Assembly (NCBI RefSeq): GCF_019977355.1
Contig: NZ_AP024655.1
Location: forward strand, 1,240,001 to 1,304,000
Length of the DNA stretch: 64,000 bases
Direction: 5' to 3'
Source: Arthrobacter sp. NicSoilB8
Lineage (GTDB): Bacteria; Actinomycetota; Actinomycetes; Actinomycetales; Micrococcaceae
Positions 16,223 to 26,295 of the stretch are shown here, in pieces. The notes below the pieces were generated by a model, which had not been told where the DNA came from, ran no database searches, and was given only the letters and a program-made list of their open reading frames with translations. Made by a program: the position numbers and the translations under genes. The stretch's first letter is position 1, and each line of letters starts with the position of its first letter.

Positions 16223-17146
16223 ATGACTTCTGCTGAGACTGCAAGAAGAGCGCAGATCCTGGACGGCAAGGCTACCGCTGCTGCCATCAAGGCTGAGCTG
16301 ACGGAACGCGTGGCCGCACTCAAGGCCAAGGGCGTCACCCCCGGACTGGGCACCATCCTGGTGGGCTCCGATCCGGGCAGCACCTGGTATGTCGGCGGCA
16401 AGCACAAGGACTGCGCCGAGGTGGGTATCACGTCCATCCGCCGCGACCTGCCGGAAGAGACCACCCAGGAAGAACTGCTGGCTGTGGTCCGCGAGCTCAA
16501 CGAAAACCCGGAATGCACCGGCTACATCGTCCAGCTGCCGCTGCCCAAGCACATCGACCAGGACGTCATCCTGGAGGCCATGGATCCCGAGAAGGACGCC
16601 GACGGCCTGCACCCGATGAACCTGGGCCGGCTCGTGGCCAACGTCAGCGGACCCATGAAGTCCCCGCTGCCCTGCACGCCCAAGGGCTGCGTGGAGCTGC
16701 TGACCCGGCACGGGATCAGCCTGAACGGCAAGCGCGTCCTCGTAGTGGGCCGCGGCGTCACCATCGGCCGCCCGGTGGGACTCCTGCTGACCCGCAAGGA
16801 CGTCAACGCCACGGTCATTCTGGCCCACACGGGCACGGTGGACCTGCCGGCGGAACTGCGGCAGGCGGACGTCGTGATTGCCGCCGCCGGGCAGCCGCAC
16901 ATGATCAAGGCCGGGGACCTCAAGCCCGGCGCGATCGTGCTTGATGTCGGCGTCAGCCGGGTGGACGATGGCAACGGCAAAGCCGTGGTCACTGGAGACG
17001 TTGACCCCGCCGCGGCCGACGTCGCTGCCTGGATCTCGCCGAATCCCGGGGGAGTGGGCCCGATGACCCGGGCCATGCTCCTCGCCAACGTGGTGGAAAC
17101 CGCGGAACGCCAAGTAGCGCAGGAAAGCCACTCCGGGCCCGCCTAA
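16223..17146 (+). CDS. folD: Methylene-THF dehydrogenase / methenyl-THF cyclohydrolase
   Basis: This bifunctional enzyme oxidises 5,10-methylene-THF to methenyl-THF and hydrolyses it to 10-formyl-THF. In its 307 residues the family motifs are [28 protein letters not shown], the NAD(P) motif [16 protein letters not shown] and the C-terminal [21 protein letters not shown]. The gene starts 3 nt after glyA. The product of GlyA is its substrate, and its final product is the one the ZTP riboswitch monitors indirectly and PurU degrades. Confidence 0.97.
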   Translation: MTSAETARRAQILDGKATAAAIKAELTERVAALKAKGVTPGLGTILVGSDPGSTWYVGGKHKDCAEVGITSIRRDLPEETTQEELLAVVRELNENPECTGYIVQLPLPKHIDQDVILEAMDPEKDADGLHPMNLGRLVANVSGPMKSPLPCTPKGCVELLTRHGISLNGKRVLVVGRGVTIGRPVGLLLTRKDVNATVILAHTGTVDLPAELRQADVVIAAAGQPHMIKAGDLKPGAIVLDVGVSRVDDGNGKAVVTGDVDPAAADVAAWISPNPGGVGPMTRAMLLANVVETAERQVAQESHSGPA

Positions 17147-17152
17147 GGCCTG

Positions 17153-17197
17153 CCGGCGGCGGGTGAGCCCGGCTTCGGCCGGCCCACCCGCCGCCGG
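17153..17197 (+). terminator. Hairpin terminator after folD
   Basis: CCGGCGGCGGGTG (17153-17165) pairs perfectly with 17185-17197 around a nested GCCCGGC-TTCG-GCCGGCC stem. It begins 7 nt after the folD stop; a short CTTTT follows a little further on. Confidence 0.75.
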
Positions 17198-17301
17198 ATT
17201 CCGTGCTTTTCCCCGCCGCCGGGCATAACGGAACGAATACGTCAGGAGTTTTTACGAAAAGACTCTTTCATAGTTTGCGGCGATCCACTACCGTGGTGCG
17301 G

Positions 17302-18279
17302 GTGTCCGAACTTGTCTCGAAAGAATCACCCGTAAGCAGCCCTTCCGACGCCGCTCCGCAGTACGTCATCACTGCCGAGAACCTCACCAAGCGCTACGGC
17401 GACGTCACCGCCGTCGACGGCATCTCCTTCCGCGTCCCCGCCGGGGAAGCCTTCGGCCTGCTCGGCCCCAACGGCGCCGGCAAGTCCACCACGATGAAGA
17501 TGATCGGCGGGGTCTCGCAGCGCACCTCCGGCAGCCTGAGCATCATGGGCCTGGACCCAGAACAGCACGGGCCGGAAGTCCGCGCCCACTTGGGCGTCGT
17601 CCCGCAGCAGGACAACCTGGACGAGGAACTGAAAGTCCGGGACAACCTGCTGGTCTACGGCCGCTACTTCGGCCTGCCCATGAGCTACCTCAAGCCCAAG
17701 GCCGACGAGCTGCTCGAATTCGCCCAGCTCACGGACAAGGCCAAGTCCAAGGTGGACGCCCTGTCCGGCGGCATGAAGCGACGCCTCACGATCGCCCGCT
17801 CCCTCATCAACGAACCCCGGATCCTGCTGCTGGACGAGCCAACCACCGGCCTGGACCCGCAGGCCCGGCACATCCTCTGGGACCGGCTGTTCCGGCTCAA
17901 GGAACAGGGCGTCACCCTGATCCTCACGACTCACTACATGGACGAGGCCGAGCAGCTCTGCGACCGCCTGATCGTGGTGGACAAGGGCAGGATCATGGCC
18001 GAAGGATCCCCTGCCAGCCTGATCCGCGACTACTCCACCCGGGAGGTCCTGGAACTGCGCTTCGGCTCGGAACGCAACGCCAGTGTCGGCGCGGAGCTCG
18101 AAGGCATCGGCGAACGCCTCGAGACCCTGCCGGACCGGGTGCTCATTTACGCCCACGACGGCGAGGCCGCCCTGGAGCAGGTCACCGCCCGGGGCCTGCG
18201 GCCGGTCACGTCGCTGGTCCGCCGCTCCTCGCTCGAAGACGTCTTCCTGCGCCTGACCGGCAGGAGCCTCGTTGACTAG
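17302..18279 (+). CDS. ABC-2 type exporter ATP-binding protein (NodI/DrrA-like)
   Basis: A single ABC ATPase domain of about 325 residues with Walker A GPNGAGKST, signature LSGGMKRRLTIARSLIN and Walker B ILLLDEPTTGLDPQARH; LSGGMKRRL is typical of the NodI/daunorubicin-type exporter subgroup. A C-terminal region of about 80 residues follows the ATPase core. The chosen GTG 17302 (VSELVSKESP) lies 7 nt after TACCGT, a likely -10, implying a leaderless message; 17203 would be too long. It is the first of three overlapping genes with two ABC-2 permeases. The exported substrate cannot be read from sequence. Confidence 0.85.
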   Translation: MSELVSKESPVSSPSDAAPQYVITAENLTKRYGDVTAVDGISFRVPAGEAFGLLGPNGAGKSTTMKMIGGVSQRTSGSLSIMGLDPEQHGPEVRAHLGVVPQQDNLDEELKVRDNLLVYGRYFGLPMSYLKPKADELLEFAQLTDKAKSKVDALSGGMKRRLTIARSLINEPRILLLDEPTTGLDPQARHILWDRLFRLKEQGVTLILTTHYMDEAEQLCDRLIVVDKGRIMAEGSPASLIRDYSTREVLELRFGSERNASVGAELEGIGERLETLPDRVLIYAHDGEAALEQVTARGLRPVTSLVRRSSLEDVFLRLTGRSLVD

Positions 18280-19213
18280 GGGAGAGCCGGCCAAGGCGGC
18301 GCTGACTTCGGCACTGCAGACGACGGCGGCCACTGCGGCCACTGCGGCGGCGGGCACTGCGGTTGCGGGCACTGCGGCGGGCACGGCGCCGGCCCTGCGC
18401 GCGCACTCGCCGGAAATCTCGGCCGCCCGCGCCCGCCGCTGGGGCGCCTTCTACTACGCCGAACAGGTCCTGCGGGTCATGAAGGGCTACGGCTGGACGA
18501 TCGTCATGTACGGCGTGGGACAGCCGGTGGCCTACCTGTTCGCGATGGGCGTCGGCCTGGCCACGCTCGTGGAGGCCAACGGCGCCGGCGTCTTCGGCGG
18601 GGTCAGCTACCTGACGTTCATCGCCCCGGCGCTGCTGATCTCGGCGGCCGTCATGACGGCCGCCAATGAGTTCACGTTCCCGGTGATGGACGGTTTCAAA
18701 TGGCGGCGCGTCTACTACGGCCCGCACGCCTCGCCGCTGACTCCGGAGCAGATCGCCGGCGGCCAGGTCATCGCCGTCACCCTCCGATTCCTCCTGCAGT
18801 CGGCCATCTACTTCGCCGTCGTCGCGCTGTTCGGGGCCGCGCCCGGCGCCTGGGGCTGGGTTTCGATCCTCATCGCCACGCTCGCCGGCCTGTCCTTCGG
18901 CCTGCCGCTCATGGCCTACGCGGCCACCATCAAAGATGACCGCGGCCAGTTCGCCATGGTCATGCGGTTCATCGTCATGCCGCTGTTCCTGTTCTCCGGC
19001 ACGTTCTTCCCGCTGGACTCGCTCCCGCTCGGCGTCCGCTGGATCGGCTGGATCTCACCGATCTGGCACGGAACGGAACTCGGCCGCGTGGTCAGCTACG
19101 GATACGACGAGGAACCGTGGCTCACCGTCGTCCACCTCGTCTTCCTGCTGGGCCTGGCGGCGGCCGGCTGGGTCCTGACCAAACGCCAGTTCGCCAAAAG
19201 GATGGCCTCATGA
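18272..19213 (+). CDS. ABC-2 type exporter permease, subunit 1
   Basis: This 313-residue ABC-2 membrane protein begins at TTG 18272 with AGGAG five bases upstream and overlaps the ATPase stop (TTGACTAG). After an unusual Ala/Thr-rich N-terminus encoded by GGGCACTGC-type repeats, about six hydrophobic helices follow. The conserved block VMRFIVMPLFLFSGTFFPLD near the C-terminus is the NodJ/ABC-2 signature. It ends in an ATGA overlap with the second permease, indicating a heterodimeric exporter. Confidence 0.85.
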   Translation: MTRGEPAKAALTSALQTTAATAATAAAGTAVAGTAAGTAPALRAHSPEISAARARRWGAFYYAEQVLRVMKGYGWTIVMYGVGQPVAYLFAMGVGLATLVEANGAGVFGGVSYLTFIAPALLISAAVMTAANEFTFPVMDGFKWRRVYYGPHASPLTPEQIAGGQVIAVTLRFLLQSAIYFAVVALFGAAPGAWGWVSILIATLAGLSFGLPLMAYAATIKDDRGQFAMVMRFIVMPLFLFSGTFFPLDSLPLGVRWIGWISPIWHGTELGRVVSYGYDEEPWLTVVHLVFLLGLAAAGWVLTKRQFAKRMAS

Positions 19214-20058
19214 GCGTTCTCACCGGAAGCTTCAACACCGGCGACCACAGCGTCACGGACGCCGCACGGCAACGGCGCTTCGGGCCCATCTACTCCCGCA
19301 ACGTCCGCGCCGTCGTCGCCCGCGGGCTCATGGCCACCAAGAGCAGCAACTGGATGGTCATGGTCTCCGGGTTCTTCGAGCCCGTGCTGTACCTGATCTC
19401 CATGGGCGTGGGGCTGGGCGCGATCGTGGGCTCCGTCCAGGGACCGGGCGGACAGGAAATCAGCTACGCCGCGTACATCGCGCCGGCGCTGCTGGCGGTG
19501 TCCGCCATGAACGGCGCCGTCTATGACTCCACCTGGAATGTCTTCTTCAAGATGAACTTCGCCAAGCTGTACCAGGGCATGCTCTACACCTCGCTGGGGC
19601 CGCTGGATGTCGCCATGGGCGAAATCTTCCTGGCCCTGCTGCGCGGGGCCATGTACGCCACCGGCTTCACCGCCGTCATGGGCGTGATGGGCCTGATCAC
19701 CACGCCCTGGGCCATCCTGATGATCCCGGCCTCGGTGCTCATCGCCTTCGGGTTCGCGAGCTTCGGCATGGGGATCACGAGCTTCATGAAGACGTTCCAG
19801 CAGATGGACTGGATCAACTTCGTGATGCTGCCGATGTTCCTTTTCAGCGCCACGTTCTACCCGCTGACCGTCTACCCGCAGTACATCCAGTGGTTCATCC
19901 AGGCCATGCCGCTGTGGCACGGCGTGGAACTGCTGCGCCAAATCAGCGTCGGCGTATTCACCCCGGCCACCGCGGTGCACATCGGCTACTACCTCGTCAT
20001 GATTGCCCTCGGCGTCCTGCTCACCACGGGCCGCCTGCGCCGGCTCTTCCTCAAGTAG
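19210..20058 (+). CDS. ABC-2 type exporter permease, subunit 2
   Basis: A 282-residue paralogue of the preceding gene with six hydrophobic helices and the equivalent late block NFVMLPMFLFSATFYPLTVYP. It starts at ATG 19210 inside the previous stop (ATGA). The two permeases and the ATPase are likely one transport complex at the cytoplasmic membrane. Nothing downstream in the operon identifies the cargo; the next sequence is a broken VOC-type gene and a palindrome. Confidence 0.85.
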   Translation: MSVLTGSFNTGDHSVTDAARQRRFGPIYSRNVRAVVARGLMATKSSNWMVMVSGFFEPVLYLISMGVGLGAIVGSVQGPGGQEISYAAYIAPALLAVSAMNGAVYDSTWNVFFKMNFAKLYQGMLYTSLGPLDVAMGEIFLALLRGAMYATGFTAVMGVMGLITTPWAILMIPASVLIAFGFASFGMGITSFMKTFQQMDWINFVMLPMFLFSATFYPLTVYPQYIQWFIQAMPLWHGVELLRQISVGVFTPATAVHIGYYLVMIALGVLLTTGRLRRLFLK

Positions 20059-20082
20059 CAGTCCTTCGAAAAGGGCGAACCC

Positions 20083-20265
20083 CTGACCGGAACATGGCAC
20101 GCACTCGTGATCGACTGCGAGGATCCGGACCGGCCCGCGGGCTTTGACCACGAGCTCCGGGCATGATCAGGGGTGCAGGAGGCCGCGGACTGGATTTCGA
20201 TCGCCGACGCCGACGCCGCCGACCGCCCCGCCGCCGGCACCCGATCGCCCAGAATCCCCAAGTAA
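20083..20265 (+). pseudogene. Remnant of a VOC/glyoxalase-like gene
   Basis: In one frame the DNA reads TGTWHALVIDCEDPDRPAGF, then FDHELRA, a TGA stop (20164-20166), and continues in the same frame with QEAADWISIADADAAD to PRIPK and TAA at 20263. TWHALVIDC-DPDR is the typical first strand of small VOC-fold (glyoxalase-like) proteins, and the W-x-x-IADA segment resembles the second strand. The missing middle and the internal stop point to a decayed, deleted gene. It ends in the arm of the palindrome at 20263. Confidence 0.5.
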
Positions 20266-20316
20266 CTCGCAGCAGGGGCCGTTTTGAGTGCTCATAACGG
20301 CCCCTGCTGCGAGTTA
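20263..20316. repeat. Long palindrome, family copy 2 (probable terminator)
   Basis: A 21-bp perfect inverted repeat (20263-20283 and 20296-20316) has a 12-nt spacer. The core GCAGCAGGGGCCGTTTTGAG, GCTCA and AACGGCCCCTGCTGC is shared with the palindrome at 13184-13249. Here it ends the exporter operon or VOC remnant. Confidence 0.9.
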
Positions 20317-20409
20317 GTTGGGCGGGCGGAACGTTTCGTCGGCCGGGGCGGAAGTTCGCCCGGGGTGGAAGCGCCGCGGGCGGCCGGCCCCGTTTGCGAT
20401 AATAGGCTC

Positions 20410-20973
20410 ATGCAATCTCTGGGTAGCTCCGCGTCCACGTCCACCACGGCCACGGGCCGGTTCTCCATGTTCCGCATCAGCGGGCCGGGGATGCTGGTCT
20501 TCATCATCGCCTTCACGGTCGCCGTCATCTTCGCGGCCAACCAGAACGACGTCGTCGGCTGGATCGTGGCGATCATCGCCGGCGCCTGGCTGGCGCTGGC
20601 CACGTTTGTGGTGTTCAGCATCCAGAAGGCCGCCAAGAAGGCCGGGGCCAGGCTCGACGAGGCCCAGAACGCCTTCAACGCCGCGACCGGCCGGGCGCCG
20701 TCGCCCGGCAGCGTGGACCATGGCGGCACCCGCGTGGTCAGTGAGGGCCGCGCGGCGGAAAGCGTCCGGGACATGAAGCTGGACCACTCGTTCAAAATCG
20801 TCCAGGTCCAGGTCCGCGTGGTCGAGCAGGAACGCGCCAAGGGCCAGGCCGCGGACCACGAGACGATCCGCCGGGCCCTGGAGACCATCGAGATCACCGC
20901 AACCAACGCACGGGACATGATCAAATCCTCCGGCGGCGACGACGAACCCGTCAGCGGAACCATCATCGACTAG
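20410..20973 (+). CDS. Small two-helix membrane protein of unknown function
   Basis: I do not recognise a named family. The 187-residue product has a Ser/Thr-rich N-terminus, two adjacent hydrophobic helices at about 28-45 (GMLVFIIAFTVAVIFAA) and 50-70 (VGWIVAIIAGAWLALATFVVF), and a charged cytoplasmic-type region with helical stretches (VVEQERAKGQAADHETIRRALETIEIT). ATG 20410 is preceded by GATAAT six bases upstream, suggesting a leaderless transcript, and an upstream extension overlaps the palindrome and is unlikely. Its stop supplies part of the -10 hexamer of the next gene. Confidence 0.7.
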   Translation: MQSLGSSASTSTTATGRFSMFRISGPGMLVFIIAFTVAVIFAANQNDVVGWIVAIIAGAWLALATFVVFSIQKAAKKAGARLDEAQNAFNAATGRAPSPGSVDHGGTRVVSEGRAAESVRDMKLDHSFKIVQVQVRVVEQERAKGQAADHETIRRALETIEITATNARDMIKSSGGDDEPVSGTIID

Positions 20974-20983
20974 AGTGGATCGG

Positions 20984-22929
<1,946 letters not shown>

Positions 22930-22933
22930 GTCG

Positions 22934-23545
22934 ATGTCCTCCGTCAGCAAAGTCACCGCGAAAGCCGCCACGTCGAACGGGCAGCGCAGCGAAGGCATCA
23001 GCATCGGCGTGATCCTGAGTTTCCCGGCGGACATCGCCGAGGAGCTCCAGCGCTGGCGCGCGTCCTTCGGGGACCCGATGGCCGCGGTGGTCCCGGCCCA
23101 CATCACGCTGGTCACCACCACCATGACGCAGGACTGGGAAGCGACGTGCAGCCATGTCCGGGACGTGGCACGCCGTCAGGAGCCCTTCACGGTCACCATC
23201 GCGGGGACGGGGTCCTTCCGGCCCGTGTCCCCGGTGGTGTTCCTGAACGTGGAGGACGGCTTCGGGGACTGCGTGAACCTGCACCGCCAGCTGCAGTCCG
23301 GCCCGCTGGAGCGCGAGCTGCCGTTCGACTACCACCCGCACGTCACCGTGGCCCACGATGTCGCCCCGGAAAGCCTCGATGAGGCCGAAACGGTCCTCAG
23401 GGATTACAGGGCCACGTTCCCGGTGGCTAGCATGGGACTCTACGAGCACGATGACAACGGCATCTGGCAGCTACGGGAAGAGCTTGACTTTGGGACCAAA
23501 CCTGACGACGACAGAGGCCCGGACGGCACCGCAGGCGCCCGCTAA
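22934..23545 (+). CDS. 2'-5' RNA ligase / cyclic phosphodiesterase superfamily protein
   Basis: This 203-residue protein has the two HxT/S motifs of the 2H phosphoesterase fold: VPAHITLVTTT in the first half and DYHPHVTVAHD in the second, spaced as in LigT-like proteins. It probably acts on cyclic or 2'-5' phosphodiester bonds in RNA or nucleotides; the substrate is unknown. It starts 4 nt after trpS and its 3' end overlaps the beginning of the YihY/BrkB gene, so the three are likely one transcript. Confidence 0.8.
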   Translation: MSSVSKVTAKAATSNGQRSEGISIGVILSFPADIAEELQRWRASFGDPMAAVVPAHITLVTTTMTQDWEATCSHVRDVARRQEPFTVTIAGTGSFRPVSPVVFLNVEDGFGDCVNLHRQLQSGPLERELPFDYHPHVTVAHDVAPESLDEAETVLRDYRATFPVASMGLYEHDDNGIWQLREELDFGTKPDDDRGPDGTAGAR

Positions 23546-24668
23546 GCCGCCGCTTCCCACCGATCTGGCCGGGCTGAAACTGGAAGTCATCCGCAAACGG
23601 GTCGAGTGGGGACGGATTCGGCGCTCCGGGGGCGGCAGGTTCGCGTCGCTGATGGCCATGATGGCCTGGCTGCTGGCCCGGGTTAACGCGCTGCTGCCGG
23701 TACGGGCGTACACACACTACCTGCGCCAGCGCGGCCCGCTGTTGAGTGCCGGCATCGGGTTCAGGATGTTCTTCTCCGTTACGGGTCTGTTGGCCACCGG
23801 ATTCTCCATTGCCGGCCTCGTCCTCAGCGGACATCCGGCCCTGCTGGACACGATTATCAAGAGCGTGGACGCCGCCGCGCCCGGGCTGTTGCAGGTCGAC
23901 GGCAGCCAGGGACTGGTTGATCCCTATCAGCTGCTGAACCCCGCCAGCCTCGGCTGGGCCGCCGGGATTGCCGCCATAGTCACGGTATTCACCTCCCTGG
24001 GCTGGATCAGCGGCATCCGCGACGGTGTGCGGGGCATGATGCGGCTCGGCCCGCTGGTGATGAATCCGATCCTGCAGATACTTAAAGACGTCGGCACGCT
24101 GATCCTGATGGGAGCGGCCCTGGTGGTCAGCTCTGCAGCCTCACTGATCTTCGGCACGGCCGCGGGTTGGGTGGCCCAGCAGCTGGACCTCGACCCGGTG
24201 GTGGCCGGGCCCCTAACGACCTCCATTACGATCCTCGTGCCGCTGCTGCTCGGCTGGGGGACTGCACTGATCATGTACCGGGTGGCCGCAGGGCTGAAAC
24301 CCGCCCGCCGCTCACTGCTGGAAGGGACCACCCTCGCCGCAGTGGGCGCCACCGTGTTGCAGATCTTCAGCACCCAGCTGTTGGCCAGCGCGGGCAAGAA
24401 CCCGATCCTGGCGCCCTTTGCCATCATCATCGGCCTGCTGATCTGGTTCAACCTGGTCAGCCAGGTCTACGTTCTTTGCGCCGCGTGGGTGGCGATCCGG
24501 GAGGAAGACTCCAAGACCGAGCCCGCCGTCACGACTACCGGGTGGGGAGCCCGGCGCGTCCAGCCGGGCAAAACGCCGGTGGAGACGGTGGTGGAGCCGC
24601 GGGCACGCCGGCGGCCGCTGTCCGCCGCGTTCAGGCGTCGAGGTACTGGTCGGCCCACGCCGAAATAA
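23484..24668 (+). CDS. YihY/virulence factor BrkB family membrane protein
   Basis: A multi-pass inner-membrane protein (about 394 residues, six main hydrophobic segments) of the YihY/BrkB family, recognised by THYLRQRGPLLSAGIGFRMFFSVTGLLATGF near the first helix and FNLVSQVYVLCAAWVAIREE at the last. Transport role unknown; older RNase BN assignments are not supported. The start is uncertain: TTG 23484 has GGGAAGAG just upstream and overlaps the preceding gene by 62 nt; ATG 23451 is an alternative. Its 3' end overlaps the convergent hydrolase gene by 38 nt. Confidence 0.75.
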   Translation: MTLGPNLTTTEARTAPQAPAKPPLPTDLAGLKLEVIRKRVEWGRIRRSGGGRFASLMAMMAWLLARVNALLPVRAYTHYLRQRGPLLSAGIGFRMFFSVTGLLATGFSIAGLVLSGHPALLDTIIKSVDAAAPGLLQVDGSQGLVDPYQLLNPASLGWAAGIAAIVTVFTSLGWISGIRDGVRGMMRLGPLVMNPILQILKDVGTLILMGAALVVSSAASLIFGTAAGWVAQQLDLDPVVAGPLTTSITILVPLLLGWGTALIMYRVAAGLKPARRSLLEGTTLAAVGATVLQIFSTQLLASAGKNPILAPFAIIIGLLIWFNLVSQVYVLCAAWVAIREEDSKTEPAVTTTGWGARRVQPGKTPVETVVEPRARRRPLSAAFRRRGTGRPTPK

Positions 24669-25395
24669 TCTTCGCGGCCCGGGCCGCCTGGCCCTTGCCC
24701 GTCAGGAGGTGGTCGCTGCCCTCCAGCGAGACGAAGCTGCGCGGGTGGCGTGCCGTCCGGAAGATGGTGCTGGCGTTTTCGATCCCCACAGTGTTGTCGG
24801 TGGGGGAGTGCAGCACCATGAGCGGTTTGTGCAGCTGCCGGATGCAGTCCGTGAGGTCTGCGTTTTCCAGGTCCTCGACGAAGTGCCGGCGGATCTCCAC
24901 GCGCTTGCCGCCGAGGTCCACCTCGGCACTTCCCTCGCTCAGGATCCGGTCCAGCGCGGCGTCGAAGACGTGGGCCACGTGCTTGGGCGAGAAGGGTGCC
25001 CCCACCGTGGCAACGGCCTTGAGTTCCGGGATCTGCCGCGCGGCGGACAGGACGGCGGCGCCGCCGAAGGAGTGGCCCACCAGCAAGGACACCCGCCGGC
25101 CCGAGTCCCGCATGAATTCGGCGGCCTTGACGGTGTCCGCCACCTTGTGGCTGAAGGAGCCCTCCGACCACATCCCCGCGGACTCGCCGAGCCCCAGGTT
25201 GTCGAACCGCAGCATGCCCACGCCGTTGTCCGCCAGGGCCTTGCACATCCGCGACGCCGACGGGCTGTCCTTGCCCAGGGTGAAGCCGTGGGAGAACACG
25301 CCCCAGCCCTTCACCGGGCCTTCAGGCAGGTCCACGATGCCGGAGAGGAGTTCGCCGGTGGAACCCTGGAAGGAGACTTTTTCTGAGCGGGACAC
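24631..25395 (-). CDS. Alpha/beta hydrolase family protein
   Basis: The 254-residue product has the alpha/beta-hydrolase layout: oxyanion strand WGVFSHGFTLGKDS, nucleophile elbow VGHSFGGAAVL (Ser), acid region LHSPTDNTVG (Asp) and final GSDHLLTGKG (His). It resembles serine aminopeptidase/OsmC-associated hydrolases. The GTG start at 25395 has AAAGGGG upstream; longer frames run through the sdh terminator and are rejected. It is convergent with, and overlaps, the YihY-family gene by 38 nt. Substrate unknown. Confidence 0.8.
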   Translation of the reverse strand: MSRSEKVSFQGSTGELLSGIVDLPEGPVKGWGVFSHGFTLGKDSPSASRMCKALADNGVGMLRFDNLGLGESAGMWSEGSFSHKVADTVKAAEFMRDSGRRVSLLVGHSFGGAAVLSAARQIPELKAVATVGAPFSPKHVAHVFDAALDRILSEGSAEVDLGGKRVEIRRHFVEDLENADLTDCIRQLHKPLMVLHSPTDNTVGIENASTIFRTARHPRSFVSLEGSDHLLTGKGQAARAAKIISAWADQYLDA

Positions 25396-25422
25396 GGTGT
25401 CCCCTTTCGTGTGAGGGGGTAG

Positions 25423-25468
25423 ACGACGACGGCGCCCCCACCTAAAAGGTGAGAGGCGCCGTCGTCGT
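25423..25468 (-). terminator. Hairpin terminator of the sdhCDAB operon
   Basis: ACGACGACGGCGCC (25423-25436) pairs perfectly with 25455-25468; the loop contains a nested CACCT-AAA-AGGTG stem. It lies about 45 nt past the sdhB stop. Confidence 0.8.
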
Positions 25469-25511
25469 GGTTCTCTTGGTACTGACTCGCTAAGTTCTGG
25501 CGAACCTGTTG

Positions 25512-26294
25512 CTAGATCTTGCGGGACAGGATGGCCTGCTTGACCTCGGCGATCGCCTGGGTGACCTGGATGCCGCGGGGGCACGCCTCGGTGCAGTTGA
25601 AGGTGGTGCGGCAGCGCCACACGCCTTCCTTGTCGTTGAGGATCTCCAGGCGCATGTCGCCGGCGTCATCGCGGGAATCGAAGATGAAGCGGTGCGCGTT
25701 GACGATCGCCGCCGGGCCGAAGTACTGGCCGTCGGTCCAGAACACCGGGCAGGACGAGGTGCACGCGGCGCACAGGATGCACTTGGTGGTGTCGTCGAAC
25801 CGCTCGCGGTCCTCGGCGGACTGCAGGCGTTCCTTGGTGGGCTCGTGGCCGCGGTTGATCAGGAAGGGCATGACCTCGCGGAAGGACTGGAAGAACGGCT
25901 CCATGTCCACGATCAGGTCCTTCTCCACCGGCAGGCCCTTGATGGGCTCGACCGTGATGGGCTTGGACGTGTCCAGGTCCTTCAGCAGGGTCTTGCAGGC
26001 CAGGCGGTTGCGGCCGTTGATGCGCATGGCATCGGAACCGCAGACGCCGTGGGCGCAGGAGCGGCGGAAGGAGACGCTGCCGTCCATCTCCCACTTGATC
26101 TTGTGCAGGGCGTCCAGGACACGGTCGGTGCCGTACATGGTGACCTTGAAGTCATCCCACGTGGCGTCCTCGGAGACCTCGGGGTTGTAGCGGCGCACGC
26201 GCAGCGTGACGTCGAAGGACGGGATTTCCCCGCCCCCGCCGACGCCGGCGGGCAGTTCGATCTTGGATGCTGGCTCAGCGAGTTCAGCGCTCAT
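25512..26294 (-). CDS. sdhB: Succinate dehydrogenase iron-sulfur subunit
   Basis: Electron-transfer subunit of complex II carrying three Fe-S clusters. In 260 residues the cysteine groups are SCAHGVCGSDAMRINGRNRL for [2Fe-2S], CILCAACTSSCPVFW for [4Fe-4S], and CRTTFNCTEACPRGIQVTQA for [3Fe-4S]/[4Fe-4S]. It is the last gene of sdhCDAB, one base after sdhA ends, and is followed by a strong hairpin. Peripheral on the cytoplasmic side of the membrane. Confidence 0.96.
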   Translation of the reverse strand: MSAELAEPASKIELPAGVGGGGEIPSFDVTLRVRRYNPEVSEDATWDDFKVTMYGTDRVLDALHKIKWEMDGSVSFRRSCAHGVCGSDAMRINGRNRLACKTLLKDLDTSKPITVEPIKGLPVEKDLIVDMEPFFQSFREVMPFLINRGHEPTKERLQSAEDRERFDDTTKCILCAACTSSCPVFWTDGQYFGPAAIVNAHRFIFDSRDDAGDMRLEILNDKEGVWRCRTTFNCTEACPRGIQVTQAIAEVKQAILSRKI

Positions 26295-26295
26295 C

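Noticed and set aside
15482..17131. Long minus-strand open frame over glyA-folD
   Set aside because: Shadow of two unmistakable enzymes; repetitive His/Asp/Gly/Val composition.
20284..20409. N-terminal extension of the small membrane protein through palindrome copy 2
   Set aside because: The extension is encoded by palindrome and GC-rich leader; ATG 20410 with GATAAT 6 nt upstream is a better start.
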